Part shown: positions 28,101-43,100 of the stretch, in pieces
How positions within the stretch are numbered: position 1 is the first letter of the stretch
How the letters are laid out: the number at the start of each line of letters is the position of its first letter
Origin: Aurelia coerulea
Taxonomy: Eukaryota; Cnidaria; Scyphozoa; Semaeostomeae; Ulmaridae
Assembly: GCA_039566865.1 (NCBI GenBank)
Contig: CM076960.1
Span: forward strand, 17,466,501-17,530,500
Direction of reading: 5' to 3'
Length of the DNA: 64,000 nucleotides
Notes under the pieces: generated by a model
Database searches by the model: none
Told to the model about the DNA's origin: nothing
The model's input: the letters and a program-made list of their open reading frames with translations, nothing else
Program-made: the position numbers and the translations under genes

Positions 28101-31100
28101 TATGGCGTCTCGCGTTCAACCTCCCGATTAGGGTTGGACCCGATAAGTAACTTTACATCACCGATAAACTCCTTTTAATGAATATGGCATTAAAATCAAA
28201 TCTCTTTCCCATTTGCATGCAATTCGTTCGCAATGTTTTCACGCTAACCATAATTTGAATGGCCATTTATTAGCCAACTCAATCGATAGACGTCCCCGAA
28301 GGCGGAATTTGTTTACGGCCACATGTACATATTCATGTAAATAAAACCATTATGGCCTAAGCATGAATCGATTGATGGAGTTGATTTGAAATGGATGAAG
28401 AAGTGGTTTTCGTTGGAGGATTTTTTGAGCAGGTTGCAGAAAGAAAGCACTTTATTTTATGATAAGAAACGCCTATGCGCTCCTTTGCAGTTACTGGACC
28501 CCTAATGTAATGTTTGAACAGGAGGCTTGGGCTCGAAGATCCTAGATTGCATTTTAAAGCTTCATTGCATTATGGGTGTGGTTAGATGCCGCAGTTATGC
28601 TTCAATTATTGATTTACAATGAAAAATTTTATGTTACAACTTGGGTCAAGTTTCATCATCATCATCTTCCTTCATACTTTATTTACTTGTTGGGGAGATG
28701 AAGTGCTGACCCTATTGTTTTGATTCATTGTGTTTCAGCTTTGTTGAGAGCGAATGGACGTTGGGGCTCACGTTGTCATGCGCATCGCTGCTTTTGTTTC
28801 TTCTCTTGTTCTCAACGTTCAAGCTAATTTACATATTACATAAGTGAAGTAGATCCTTACTGCGCATGCGATCTGGAGCCCTTTTTGGGGGATTCCTTGA
28901 GGCTTACAACTTAGCCTGTTCGTATCCCCAACAATTACAGTAATCTGAAAGATATTTAGCTCTGTTACAGATGATTTAGTCTTACTTAAGCAGTGAATGC
29001 CGCATCCAAGTATGGGACCCCTTGATTTACGTCCCTTCTGAAGGACGGGGAAGTAAGTTGTTTTTTCAGGCATCTGAAAGGTTAACCACCCAAAGCTGGA
29101 TAAGACTGGCCTTTTCTCCATTAAAATCTATGAAAAGACAGCATAGCTTCCCAATCTTTAACTCGACGTAAAAAGGTGGGTGTAAATTCTGTGATCTATT
29201 TCTTCTGATTGAGTGGCTTGAAATAAACTTTAGTTACTTACCTCTAATTCTACCAGATTTTAGAAAAGTCCAACGGTAGAATTATAGAGAAACATCTGAA
29301 ATTTCTTTGAATTTATTCAGTTCAAAGAAATAAGTAACTGAATTTTACACCAGCCTTTTTAGAGATTTGGAACCTATGCTTGAAAAGACCAGAGGAAACG
29401 AACGGCAAATGTACAATGTGCAGTCATGATAAGGAAAGGTGCTACATTAATTTGAAATTTAAAATACAATCCCTTCGTTTCCCTGCGGCTCTTTGACTTG
29501 GTGTCACATCAACGATTTCAGGCTAACCACAGGGGCACAAGGTGTTCACATTAAAATGTCATACATGCACAAAGCATAAACCTTCTTTAGTGCCCCTAGC
29601 GTCAATTAATACACGAGAGTGTGGTTTTTAAAATTAGTATGAGTGATAAATAACGCAGTATGCATGAAAATATTAATCATGAATCTATACAGAATACTGA
29701 ATAGGGGAGAATAAATGACATGAAATTACTGAATGGGGTTGATGTGGCTCATAGCGGGTGATTCTATATACTTGCTTCTAAGCTTCATTACTGGTTGTTT
29801 TAGCAATCATCGGCCTTTGGCCCTCGGTCCCTCGCCATCTGAAGTATAGGCCCTATATTTTCCAGATAGAATTGGCAACTTGCAGATGTATCTCATCAAC
29901 GGAGACGAAGGAACAGGGGGCACTGGGGGCATGTGCCTCCCAAGATTTTGAAATTATGATGAAAAAGTGCCATTTTTTCAGGCAGTGCCGGAGACCGAAA
30001 ACGCCGTCTATGTGTGGACGCGAACCAAAAACGGATAAAAAAGATGCGTTTTCAAAAATACCCGGATACGTGTGGACGGGGAGCATAGGTTCCAAATCTT
30101 TAAAAAGGCTGGTGTAAAATTGAGTGACCTATTTCTTTGAACATGAATGACTTCAAAGAAACTTCAGCTAATTTTCTATAATTCTACCGTTGGAATTTCC
30201 TGAAATCTTCAATATTTTCAGAATTAGAGTGTTTTTCTTCTTTTTCAAGAATTCAAGAAAAATTTTCAAAAAAACTTAAAACCATCGTAATTTCTAAACA
30301 GTTTGACGTAACATGAAATAATTTTGAAGGAAACCATAGTTCATAAATGCCTACAATATGGTGTCAAGCAAACGTCTGTCACGCATCTGGTTTATGATTT
30401 AGAAATTTGATGACGTCACATCCTCAAATGAGTTGAAATGTAAAATACGCTGTAATTTCCATAAAATATTCCAAATTTCTGGAAAGTCCAACGGTAGAAT
30501 TATAGATAATAAGTATCTAAAGTTTCTTTCAAGCCATTCAATCAGAAGAAATCGGTCATTGAATTTTACACCCACCTTTTTACGCCGAGATAAAGATTTG
30601 GAACCTATGCTTGGACGGGGCCTTAGTGTGGGGGGGGGGGCAAGGAGCGAAGTACAGAGGGCTCCAAGCCGGTAATTGATAAAGACCCTGGCCTTAATAC
30701 ACTATTCAACTATAGAAATTTAGATCAAAACTGCAAGGAACCTGCTAACTTGAACTTGGCTCTTGATCAAATGAATCTGCCGAATATAAAATTAATTCTT
30801 TGCATTTCATTTACCATGACGCAGAAAACAGCTGGAGTGATCATGATTTTAGAATCATCAATCTTTTTCTGGTGACTTATAATATGAATTCTATATTCGG
30901 CTTTGTTACGATCTGTATTCGGAATCCCACTGTATAGATGATTGTGATGAAAATAGCGGAAAGGTGCTCTTCCCATGATCCTATGCGCGGTAGAGACTCT
31001 TGATCCCAGGGAGGACACTCGGCACATACACATACGTAGGGGTCAGTCCGAGAAACTTTCAGGAACCCCAAAAATATCAGTTTAGCTTCATTACAACCCA

Positions 31101-34100
31101 AAAATATCAGCTCATTATATTCCTTGACATCTGTAAACGAACATAAAAGATCCTGAAACAATGCAGATTGAGGCCAGGATTGCCTCTAAAGAAGATCATG
31201 TTATTGTTTGAGTTTAGCATGCTCTGAACATGCTTCAGCACTATTTATGGAAATTGATTGGGCTTGAGCTCGCTGAGAAAGCTGAAAGACATCCTTCAGT
31301 AAAGGAAACTTGACCAAGTCTACAGAGCTCTCTTTGAAAGCCATCTCGCTATGGCGACATTGTTTGGAGTACTCTTTCCAACACCAAACTATCCCAACTG
31401 CAACGATTACTAGCCTGATAACCAGACCCGATTTCAAAGAAAGTTATCAGGCTAAACGATTACAGACAAGGGCAAAGAAGCTAATAGTGGACGCCAAGTA
31501 TAAGGACGGTTGGAACTGTAAATGGCTAAATGTAAAGTCTTTGCTCTCCATATAAAATTCTGCATGACCTTTGTCCCGAAAATCTTCGCCATAAGTTCAC
31601 TGAAAGATCCATGACTTCAGAGCATAGAACCAGAAATCATGGAGATCTGCAAATTCCCAAAGTTAGGTTAGAATATGCAAAGCGAAGTTTCTACTTCTCT
31701 GGTGTCAAAAATTGGAATGATATCCCGAACAACATTCGAGAACGAGAATCAATCGCACGTTTTAAAGCAGGTTTTAGAAAGTATCTTTTGAACCTACAAG
31801 ACCCAAACACGACCCCTTGGTAGAGCAGCATATTTTAGGTGTTTACTAATTATTCTTTTAATTTTTTCTTTGAAATAATTTGTTAATACGCTGAAAGGTT
31901 TTTTCGTGCATAAATATTGATAAAATGAAAATGAAAAATGAAAATGAAAGGAAGCTGTGCGATCGCTAAAAGCTGATGGCAGATTGTCGTGCGCGCGACA
32001 AAAATCACTGAATGAAATTCGCCTTGGTGATAAAAAGAACGCAAAAGCTATTCTATCTCCAAATAAGGAATTTCCTTCTGATAATCGAAGATGAGTTTTA
32101 AACAGAGCAATGAGTGATCATAACATAGTCAATCGAAAATCATAATAAGCTACCATGAATATCCCACTGAAACGACCATTGATTAATTAATGAGTGCATG
32201 GTGAATCGGTGGGTCTCAGTATCTAGTGCGGATCGATGTTTTATGCTGAGATGCCCGGCCTATTTCACAGTTAGTAATCCGATCAGCTATGAATATATGT
32301 ATATTTAAGCATGATTTAACAGACCTGAAGAGTAATTGGTGTGCTACTGTGTTCAATATTCACGCGTAAATCCTTGACCGAATGTGAGAACAAGCGACCG
32401 CGTTTTTCACCGTGGCAAATAAATAAGCGACACAGCAGTTTCGGTTTTGCGTTGCGCAGGCACGCGCCTAAGAGATATAATTATATTCTTGGCATACCAT
32501 TTGTTTTTGTTAAAGGGGCTCCGTCGTCAAAATGTAAACAAAACGATGATTTTTGCAGTTTTTTGAAAGGTGATATCACATAGGATTTTCGTATTTTTCG
32601 TAAAGTTGCTGTTTGGGCATTAATCATTGTACTTCACTTAGGAACAAACCAAACATTCATATCTTCTACGATTGCTCGGATATAAGTGGATTTTTAACGG
32701 TCGCTTTTTTGTGGCGTGGGTGAAGCCACCAAGCAAACTGCAGAGAACAATGGATGAACAATGGATAATCCCCGACACGTGCGAGTTTACGGATTTGTTT
32801 ACTGTTTGACGACGGAGCCCCTTTAAAGAGTGTAAATGAAACTTTCTAGCACGGCCGAAATAAAACAAAGGACTTACTCACAACTCCGCTGCCTGTTCTA
32901 GCACGGGCGAAATAAAAACTAGTATACGAGTATTTTGCTTAAAAACTATAGCTCAAAATAAGGGTTTTCAGCGTGTAATTTTTCTACCTTGCTGTGTCAA
33001 AAGCAAAACTTTTATCATCTATGAATATTTTTGGGTCTTTGACAAAACAACTCAAAAATAAAATTTTATCTAAGGTTTGATAATCAATCTTTGGTGATTT
33101 TTTAAATAGGAGTAGCTCAATTTGATCAATATTTTAACACTCCAAATTGTGAAACGGTGTTTTTCTTAGCTCAGGAATGGCTTTCTAATGATAATGGAAA
33201 AATTTGCAAAAAGTCCTAGAATCTAATTCAGGCTTTCTGCTAAAGATTAAGTCATAAATCTTCAAAATCGGTCTAGTGTACGATTTATTGTGGCCTGCCA
33301 AACGTGCATAGTTTATTTTGGCGCACCCGGTATACTATAAACAAATTAATAATAATGGAAACTTCTTTCATTTTAAAATCAAAATCTAAAACATTGATAC
33401 TGGTTTAAAAATAATTCTTAGTAAAAGATATAGTAAATTTACAATTCACAAATTAAGTATAAAAGAGCCAGTCATTCTTCTTTCTTTGTCAAGGCAAAGA
33501 TATGACTGCTAGCACTCAGGAGTTTAATTAAGATACTAGAATTCTTCAGAGTTCGAGGTGAGCTGGGTCATTCCATGGCATGTTTCGCATACAAAATATG
33601 TAATAAGTGCAACGAATCGTAATGTTTGTCATACATTTTAACACATAATCCTTTTGGCCCTGAGTCCTGGGTCAAATAATAATAATAATAATAAGATTTC
33701 TTAGATGATAAGGAGGATTCTTCTCAATCAAAATGTCAGTCATAAAGCTTGAGGTGATATTCGATTTAGAGATCTCTTTCATAATAATCAATCAGAAACC
33801 TTGCTGAAAAGCGCCATTTCGGGGCAATGGCGAAGACAACCTCACATTTTCGGCCAAGTCCTACAATATCTTGGCGGCCCGGCCCTCTTGATTAGCAAAC
33901 GAGAGTGCGTGACAAAAACAAAGAACAAAAAAGCCCAAAATGTATCCATATCTATTAACTTCTCCCCGACAAAGTGTCCTTCGCCGATACTTTCACAGAT
34001 TAAAAAGCCAGGGAACAGCAAATCAATCTAAAATCCTGTGATTCTCCCAGACTCATCCGATTACTACAACGAAACACGCGCTGAAAAAGATCGGAATCAA

Positions 34101-37100
34101 CTTTCAGCTGAGAAAAAGACGTCTGCGAGGGGTTTAAATCGAAATCCTTTCTTGATAAGAGGGGAGAAACCCTTGCTTTCCAAATCGGCCTAACGGATAA
34201 TCTTTTTAATTAAGTTTGAGTATACATTGATTGGGCACCTGATTTGCGACAAGGAGGCCATGCGCCTATGCAGAAAGTTGCAGTAACTGTGCGAAATGAA
34301 ACAATGAAACGAGCTTCGCAGCTTAAAACCATCGTAATTTCTAAACTGTTTGAAGCAACATTAAATAATTTCGAAGAAAACCATAGTTTATGGATGTCTA
34401 CAATATGGTATCAAGCAATAGTCTGTCACTTTTCTGGTTTATGATTTAGAAATTTGATGACGGCACAACCTCAAATGAGTTAAAATGTAACATACGCTGA
34501 AATTTCGAAAAATATTGAAAACTTCTGAAAAGTCCAACGGCAGAATTAAAGATAAGTAACTAAAGTTTGTTTCAAGCCATTCAGTCAGAAGGAATAGATC
34601 ACAGAATTTACACCCACCTTTTTACGCAGAGTTAAAGATTTGGAAGTTATGCTTACCCAGGGTAGCAAAAACTGGTACAAAGCTCAATAGACCTTTTAAC
34701 TATTCTACAAAAGAACCTGGATCGAGCGTTATTTTTATACATTTTGATACGCGACGTTCGATCGAGTGGCTTTAGAGCTTCTATCACTATTGTACACATT
34801 CGAAAATTCTACAAAATGTAGCAAAATGTTGTTCGATTCTGATTCCTTTCAGAATAGCTAAAAGGTCTATTTACTTCAGAAGAAAGATTACTTTCAATAT
34901 CAGTTTCAAAACGAATAAAAGATAGACTCACCAGCTTCCTTTCCTTCTAACGTTCGTATGACAAGAATACCGTTCCTAAACGATGGTCTGTGGTTTACAG
35001 CACCTGGAAGAAAACTCGAAACATCAACATGGATTCTTGGATCGTGGATTCTTGGATCGTGGATTTAAGAATGATAAGGGCTTGTCGCGAGAAATCCCCT
35101 TCAAGAAACCTTCAAAACAATCCCAAAATCACGACCGAATATTCCCAATATGTCTGCCCTACAGCAATGACTTAGATGCGGCTTTGTACATGTTACTCTT
35201 TTGGGAGAATGCAATCGCCCAGAATACTGTTGTTATGCTCCCAGAAAGTACAGTAAATCCCCGCATATAAGAACCTACAAAATAAGAACCTAGAGGCTGT
35301 TTTTCCTAAAATATGCACCTTGTAATTAAGAACCTGTTTCAGTTTGATGAAAAATATGTTCTTATAGCAGGGGTAGCAAAGTTGATTTTGGATTGTCATT
35401 ATTAAGTTTATTTTTGTCCCAGTGGGCTTTTAAAGTCTGAATCTCCTCCCCTGCTATTTGAAAGCTTAGCATTGGTTATTAGGTATATTATAACCTAATA
35501 ATAATAATAATAATAGGGCTGAAAATCGTTGGTGAAGGTTCTAAAATGGCCTACGCAAGTCACTCTTCAAATAAGAACCGTTATACCTTGAAATTTGTCT
35601 TAGTACCTTTAAAATACCTATTTCAGCCTAGCTCTCAAAAAAGTAGGTTCTTATATGCGGGGATTTACTGTATTATCAATTTATTTACAGTAGGCAAACA
35701 TACAAATAGCTATAATAAAAGCTAATTCACGCCTGAATGACACTTGTAAAGCCATTGCTGTAGGGAAGAAAATTTGGTCGCAATTTTAGGCCTGCTTTGA
35801 AAGTTTCTTGAAGGGGCTTTCTTGAGAAAATGCCTCATAATTTCAGAACAAAGTGGCCGATTTCACCCAGGTAAATTTTAAAATAGAATTGAACATGTCC
35901 ACTATTGAATAATATACGAGTCATTATTATTGCCTTGATATCCAAGGAGCAGTGGCTTTTCAAACAGGGATTGCTTTTTTTCTCAGCCAGTGTTACCCAT
36001 GGAAAATCATCGAATGCAATCACTATAATGTAAAAGCTCTATTTAGCCCCCCTCTCTATTAAGCTCCCTTTCTAATAAGCCCTTCCCCTCTGGAGTGTCC
36101 GAAATCGAATAAGCCCCACGGGGGTAGCCTGCGTGCAAACCCTACAGTCAGTCAGTGCGGAGGATGGAAAAGGAGAAGGAACACGGGGGCTAAATAGAGC
36201 TTTACGGTAAACTTGCGAAGAAGCTGTGCAACAACGTCTTTTTTGTTGAGGCGGTCCACATGGCGCTTTCGCGGCATTTCTGTAAATACGCTTTTACGGA
36301 ATCAAATAAAATAGATTAATGTTTACTTCTTAATTATTTTTTGTTTAATCGCGTTATGTACATCACTTTAAATATTGTTATAATTCATGAAGAAGCGTCA
36401 ACTGCTTAAAATAAGGAAATCCTAAAAATTGGCCTGATAGATGTTCTGCTAATTAAATTGCGTACAAAACTGAAAAGTATCAAACTGAGTTTTTCGTCAG
36501 AAATCGAGATGATAAACTGATGACTATAGGGAAGAACGGAGACCTTGCACTGGTCTTTGAGATCAAATTAATTGTAGCATGCCCGCAAAGGACGCTGGGT
36601 GACGATGGCTCTTTAACTCTTACATTTCTTAGGAATATCATACCACTGCTGGATACATCACAGAACAATTTGATCTTCAAACGGTGAATCATCAAGGTAC
36701 AAAGAAAACTGTCCCTTAAACCCAATTAGGAAGGAAAAATCGTTAGTCTCATCTAGACTTATTAAAGTAATCAATCTGATCCCGATGAAACGAATCGGAA
36801 ACACAAGATTAGGATAATTCTTGTAAGCTAATCAGCACAAAATCCCCCGAAGAAATCGCTCTTTCATTGTCCGATAGATCTTGTAGCAATCAAATAATCT
36901 CTACGAGCTTAAAATCCAAAAATAATGGAATAATCTTCCATGATACAACTAGCTACCTGTAATGAAATCTACATCGTAAGTCGAACTGATTGTCTTATTG
37001 GAAATCTGATTGGCTAAAGGCGATGCATTATGGGTGCCATATCCTGCTGATTCGGTGCCAGGTATTAGGTAATATGAAAATCTCAAAATAGCTTTTCTAA

Positions 37101-40100
37101 GTACAAAAATAAGATCAAAAGGAACTTTCTGGTAACACACGGATCTTTATTGAGCAATATTAGCTGCATCTAGCCACGCATGGACAACGTTGCAAGTTGC
37201 TGAATGTGAGTAAGCGAAAAAGCATTTCTGATAAAGCAAAAATATCTTTAGGCAGAGATGCAGGGGGTACTGCATCCCCAATTTTTGATTTTACGCCAAA
37301 ATTTGTTGGCAAGTTCAACAATCAAACCCAAGAAATGTCCATTTGATGAAAAAGTCTGGATGTGCACCCCTCTCCCCAATAATTTCTTTAACTTCACCCC
37401 TGTCTTTGGGATTAATTGATGAAATGTGCAAGTTTTATTGTTAGTTTGATTCAAAGGTGAAATGTATAGATTTTTCATGATGAAATCAAATCCCATCGAT
37501 ATCTTGGGCGTAGACTTTCGTGAAAAATTTGTGCGTTATTCAAATTCTAAGACATGTGTAGAATTTAATCAAACGCTGTCAAAAACAGTTAAATGATCAC
37601 GAGAGAGCGTCGTATTAACTAGAATCAATTTCGTTTTGAACAAAATGACATTTCTGATATGCTAGTCGATAACAACTTGACAGCGTCAAGACCAAAGAAC
37701 ACTTGGGCCTAACTGGGTCTAACTAGGCCTAACTGGGTCTATTGTCCACTAAAACGCTCGGTTATAGCTCTCTGGACCTTGGCCACGATGGAATCGAAAA
37801 GTTACCTATTGTCTCGATAAATATGATTTGCTGAACTAGCGAGCGGGAACAGTGATCATTTTAATTGACATTTGGATTCGAAAGCAGGAGGCAAATTCTA
37901 ACGATGCAAGTAATGTGCTGACCTTTGGCTTTCATTTAAGAATAACTGGAATTTCAGTGCGCGTGTGAAGCAACAGCGGGATCAAAAACAGTCTTTAGTT
38001 GCGTTCGGACCCAAAATGACTTTGCGCAACTAGGAGTTTAAATAACCATGCATTTTGTGGAGTATCGCGTCATGCGTGATACCTCAGTCAAACACTTCGA
38101 AGCGAGTTGTATGTTGGTAGTGTAAATCGAAAACAGAGTTAAACAGATAAAATTTACGAAATCTTATGCCTTGGCGAATGACAGAATTCCCTCTAAAAAT
38201 TTACCAATGTGAACAGTCACTCGAGCACAATAAGAAATTAACCAGGACTTCAGATGGCAAAAATTGACAAGTTGTCACTGTTTCTCAGTGATACTCCAAC
38301 AAAAACAAGAGTAGGCCTCAAGTCAAACTGCGCAAAGAAGATATTTCTATCAAGCCCTCGTTGAAAGAGATCCAAAAAATATAAGCGAGGGGGCGTAAAT
38401 AGTTTCTTTGACTTCACTGGACTGAGGAAAGACTGAAAGTGAAAAGCAAACTGAATCGTATCAGGCTAATTGAATCGCTGATGAAATCGCCGCCGCCGAT
38501 GGCAGTAACAGAGAACCGCGTATGAGTTTTGTAAATTGCCGCGTTAGGCTGGAGTTCCGATATTACGAATATACTGACTGACCAGACAAGTTCCGCGCGG
38601 ATAGAGCCATTGCAGTTGTATCCGACTACGTAGATAAGTAATGCACTTAACCAAATGAAATTATATTTGGACTTTTTGTATCGTAATTTTATTTGAAGTA
38701 GTTTTATTACAACTATTATAAGGAGAGGCGATGAGAGCGATCTCTTTCAAGGGGGTTAGGGATGTTATGGTACGGTTATGAATGGCAGCGAAAAACTGTA
38801 GAATTAGGATTCAAAGTTGTTTAAGGAGATTCTGATTAAAGGTGCACACTACACACGGATAAGTCACGTGATTAATTTCGCCGTATTTTCCTTCCTATTT
38901 CAGCTCAAGTCCTTAGTGGGCCTAGCCACATAGCCAAGCTAAAAGCAGCCACAGAAAACTGTCGAGGATTGCCAGAGTATGCGGCTCAGTTGGATGGTAG
39001 AAGATTTGAGAAAAGTTTCTATGATGGGTGGAACAAGGACAGATTTTGTAAGGCAATAGCATGAGTTGCTTTTGTTGACATATGAATTCAAAGCGATTAG
39101 CGATTGCCGACAAAGGAAATTCTCTCAAACAGTAATTCAAAGAAGCAAAGCCGTAAAAGTTTCTCTGAAACCCAGGTGGCTAGCTCGCTCGTTTTGCATC
39201 CCAGAAATTATTTCTAAGAGCAAACATCAGCATAGGTCGAAAGAAGAACGATATATCTACACATCTGCCTCGGGCATTTTATTTCTTCAGTTCAAAAGCC
39301 GATTGGGAGGCGATTAAATTCTCTCATTTTTTGGGTGTAATTAAAACACTTACTGCTTAGCTTTTGAACCAAAGAAATAAAATGCTCGAGGTAGCTGTGT
39401 AGATGTATCCTTCTTCTTTCGATCTATGCTCATGTTTGCTCTTAAAAATAATTTCCGGAATGCACAACGAGCGAGCTAGCTACCTGGGTCTAATTAGGCA
39501 TATAAATATGGCCTCGTATTTTTGAAGATTTGTATTCTGTTCTGAAGATGAAGCACAGTCCTGCTTCGAAACGTTAAATTTTACAAAGACATGGCCTATT
39601 CTTGAATGATTTAATAAAACTGGATTTGCCTACTGGAATGTCACAATTTTTTTATGGAAATGCAGATAACTTGAATTTGTCTCTTTTTTGGATTTGTCAG
39701 CCTGAATATGAGTTGGAAAGATTAAAATATGAATCAAATGACAATCATTGCAATCCTTGTTTTTCGATTTTTGGTGAAACTACGGTTCCCTGCCAACACT
39801 TCAATTTCCATATCTAGTATTCATATAAACAACCGCTTTTATCAGACGAAATCTCAAGAAGAAAGAATTGGAGTTAGCTGACCGTGTTTTCGACATTTCA
39901 CACATACAAAGGTTTCTTGCGAAATATTATCCGATATTGTATCAATTCGGGTCAAAGTAATTAAGACAAAGATGTGATTGTGCGGAGAAAAGGAGAGGGA
40001 GGGGTGGAATTTTGATTTTGAGATTACTGGACTTAAATAATTAAGAAAGGCACAGTCGCTAGCTACATAGGATATTTTGTGACCTTGTAGGATCAAAACT

Positions 40101-43100
40101 AGGAAGCCAAGGGAGTTGTCATAGCCCTTCCATCTTCAAGAGCTGTGTGGTGATTGTTTTATTTAAGCCCAAAATACGCGAGAATTAAAATGCCTTCTGC
40201 TCAGTTTCTGAATCGGATAAAGAAAATCCGCCAGGCAGAACATCAGATTTGCCCTTCTTCTTTCATTATAAGCGCGTAACTTCTCTTAAAAACCACCGTT
40301 CGCATGCACAAGGCGAGAGCTTGCCATACTGGTTTCAGGGCAACATTTGCCGCTTTGTTTGTTTTGAATTATTGGTTGAGAGAACTTTCTTTGTCTGCAG
40401 TGGCTAATCGCTGTGAATTGAGGTGTCAATCAAAAGCAACCGATACTATTGTGTTACAAAATAAGTGCAAGGAAAAACTTGAGTCTCTGCTTTGTTTATG
40501 TTGTAAATTTCAAAATAAAAGATACTTAAAGTCTCTGGAGACTCGCAAAAGCATTGAAGTCGATTTCGCTTTGCACTTTGCAGTTTATTTCCTTCAACAA
40601 AAGAATTATGCTGGCGCCTTCTTGACTGGCATCTTCTTACCAAGGGCCTGTTTATATGAGGAAAATTACCTCACCTCAGCTACCAGACCCGGGGCTGACA
40701 GGCGAGATTCCTCCTTCCAAACAATCTTTTGTATGCTCATTTAGTGTTTATATGACAAACGCAACACGACCGGTGTAGTGAGATCCCACCTCACGAGAGG
40801 TGGAATCTCACCTGGGTGAGGTAAAATTTTTCAATGACATTTTTTTGGAGCGTCAACTTCTCAGCCCCGGCGGGGCCGACAGGCGAGGTGAAAACTCTCA
40901 TATAAACAATGGCTGAAACTTACCTCGCCTGTCAGCCCCGGGGTCTGGCAGGTGAGGTGTTTTCTGGTTTTCCCTCAAACAAACAAGCCCTAAAACAGCC
41001 TAATAACTGAGAGGAGTTCTCCAGAATCTATTTAAAGTGTCCATTTATTTCCACTTTGATTTACAAAGACGGGAAGATTCAACTGAAAGAAAATCAAACT
41101 TCTTGAAACTAAAATCAACTGGAGTTTTGAACAATCATGAAACTACATGAATGCTTTTGCCAGATCCCTGCCGCGCAGCAACTAAAAAATGTGTGTTTTT
41201 TGGAATAGGGCGCTGCTTGAAGCGTTGGGAGGCCTTGAGACAGTTCAATTTGAAATATTCTTGAAGTGCTAAATCTGTCTTCTAATAATAGAACCTTTTA
41301 GAATTATTTTGGACTTGTTTACTTTGAATTTCCTCTGTTACTGGATGAATTGGTAGATTTCTTGCAGCTCCATACAAATTTGCATTGAAACCATTTTTAA
41401 ATACAGTACTGCTCAAAAGTAAGGGCATAGAAGAATGGAAGAAACAATTGTTTTGTTTCTCAAAAATTTTGAGATGGTAAATGAAAGCGTGCAAGCTTGG
41501 GAAAATTTAGTTTAGCCAGTAAGAATGGGGTTTTTAACTTTGATCTGGGTGGGCCCAAAATAGAAAGTTAATTTTGAGCTACAAAGTTTAGCAGACATTT
41601 TTGAAAGGAGATAGCTAAGTTTCTTGTAACTGTTTTATCACCAAACAATAAATGACCTCATCTCAGAATCATTTACACTTATCAAATCTAAAGGGCAACG
41701 TTCAGACATTTATTTAAAAGCATTTAAAGACATAGTTCAAAGAGCTTTGATCATAATTGTTTGATTTCAAAACGCAACTGACTAAACATGGTTTTTAGTT
41801 GTCAAACATCTTAATAAATGAACCAAAGCGTGGCATAGATAAGCGAAATTAAATATTAGCAGTTTGCGCGTTGCGAAAGAGAATATTGTTTGATATTTAA
41901 AGAATTAAGAAACATAATTGCAAGTAAATGTTTATCAATTATGCAAAGATAAATAAATGTTAAAGATGACCAAACTTTGGAATCAACGGGTAACGGGTTA
42001 CATTTAGCGGACAACGAAAGAAATTGTGTGTTCAAAGGTTCAAGCACTAGAAGAAACAATAACACAAGAAAGCTCAGCTATTAGTTTACTCCATAACTTT
42101 TTTCTTCGTCATATATTTCCCGCCAGTCGCAAGAAAACAGTTGAAAACAATGAAGCTACTGTATAAGGTTCTTCTCGTCGCCGGCTTGTCTGGCGGGGAA
42201 GATTCAGAACGCACGCCCCAGATGTCGGCTGAGCCTTGACAATTTCTGCGCTCATATCTCTTAGGGTAGCGAAATTAATTTTCCTCAGGGAAAACAACTT
42301 CTCAGCCATTGCGAATTCATCTCCCTTATCAGTCCGCTTGTGCAAACAAGACAAACGCTAAAACCTGCACATTAGATTACGTCATTTCTGTTTATTTTGC
42401 CGTCTTCTCCAAAAAAGCTAAAGTTTCCTCAATCCCTTGCAAAGTGTTAGAGTCTGAAAGGCACAGGAGTAAGGATTAAGCAGATGGTTGGACGCAGTAA
42501 GAAGAGAAGTGCTAAATGATCAAACATTACCATATAATATCTGAATCGTTAAGCAATATAATAATTTCGTAACGTTTGTGACTCAAGCATTTGACGATAT
42601 CTTACCCATTATACCCCCTTTCATTTACCCCCTTTTACCCCCAAACTTTCCAATCTCATCTAAAGTTGGCTCCACGCATCCCTGCATATATTTTGCTTTC
42701 TAAACACAAGCAAGTCTAACAGGTCTGACTTTTCAATAGGGGCTGTGAAACCTTGCTGTTCAGAAAATGCACAGAATATCAAAATGCTATCTATGCAAGC
42801 TTCCCTATCGACAAAACCTTCACGACAACATCCATTGGTAGTTGGAGTGTCCAGCTTTTGCAGCACCAGATCGTTGCAGAACTTTGCAAAATTAAAAGAA
42901 ATTGCATGACGCGAAATCATACAGCCAGAAAATAAGGTTATCTCTAGGGAAACTTGATTTGATATCTCCAGGGAAACTTGATTTGATATCAACGCTAGAT
43001 TAGACAGCTTTAAAGCAAACACTTGCTTGAAAACGTCTGAAAACGTCAAGCTTCATAGCTTTAGAAAACCCACAGTCAGAAAAACCAAATTGTTTGAAAG

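Larger units (their letters stand above)
24724..34931 (-). other. Cadherin intron 2 (10.2 kb)
   Basis: No coding exon of the gene was found in it. It holds SINEs, non-LTR fragments, family A copies and other foldback elements listed separately. Stretches 27630-28680, 32830-33650 and 33660-34240 show nothing I recognise. At 28391 a short frame starts MDEEVVFVGGFFEQVAERK, but it stops after 23 codons. Confidence 0.6.

Noticed and set aside
40304..40744. 146-codon open frame
   Set aside because: It runs across a family C fragment and into a GC-rich MITE; no splice or domain support.
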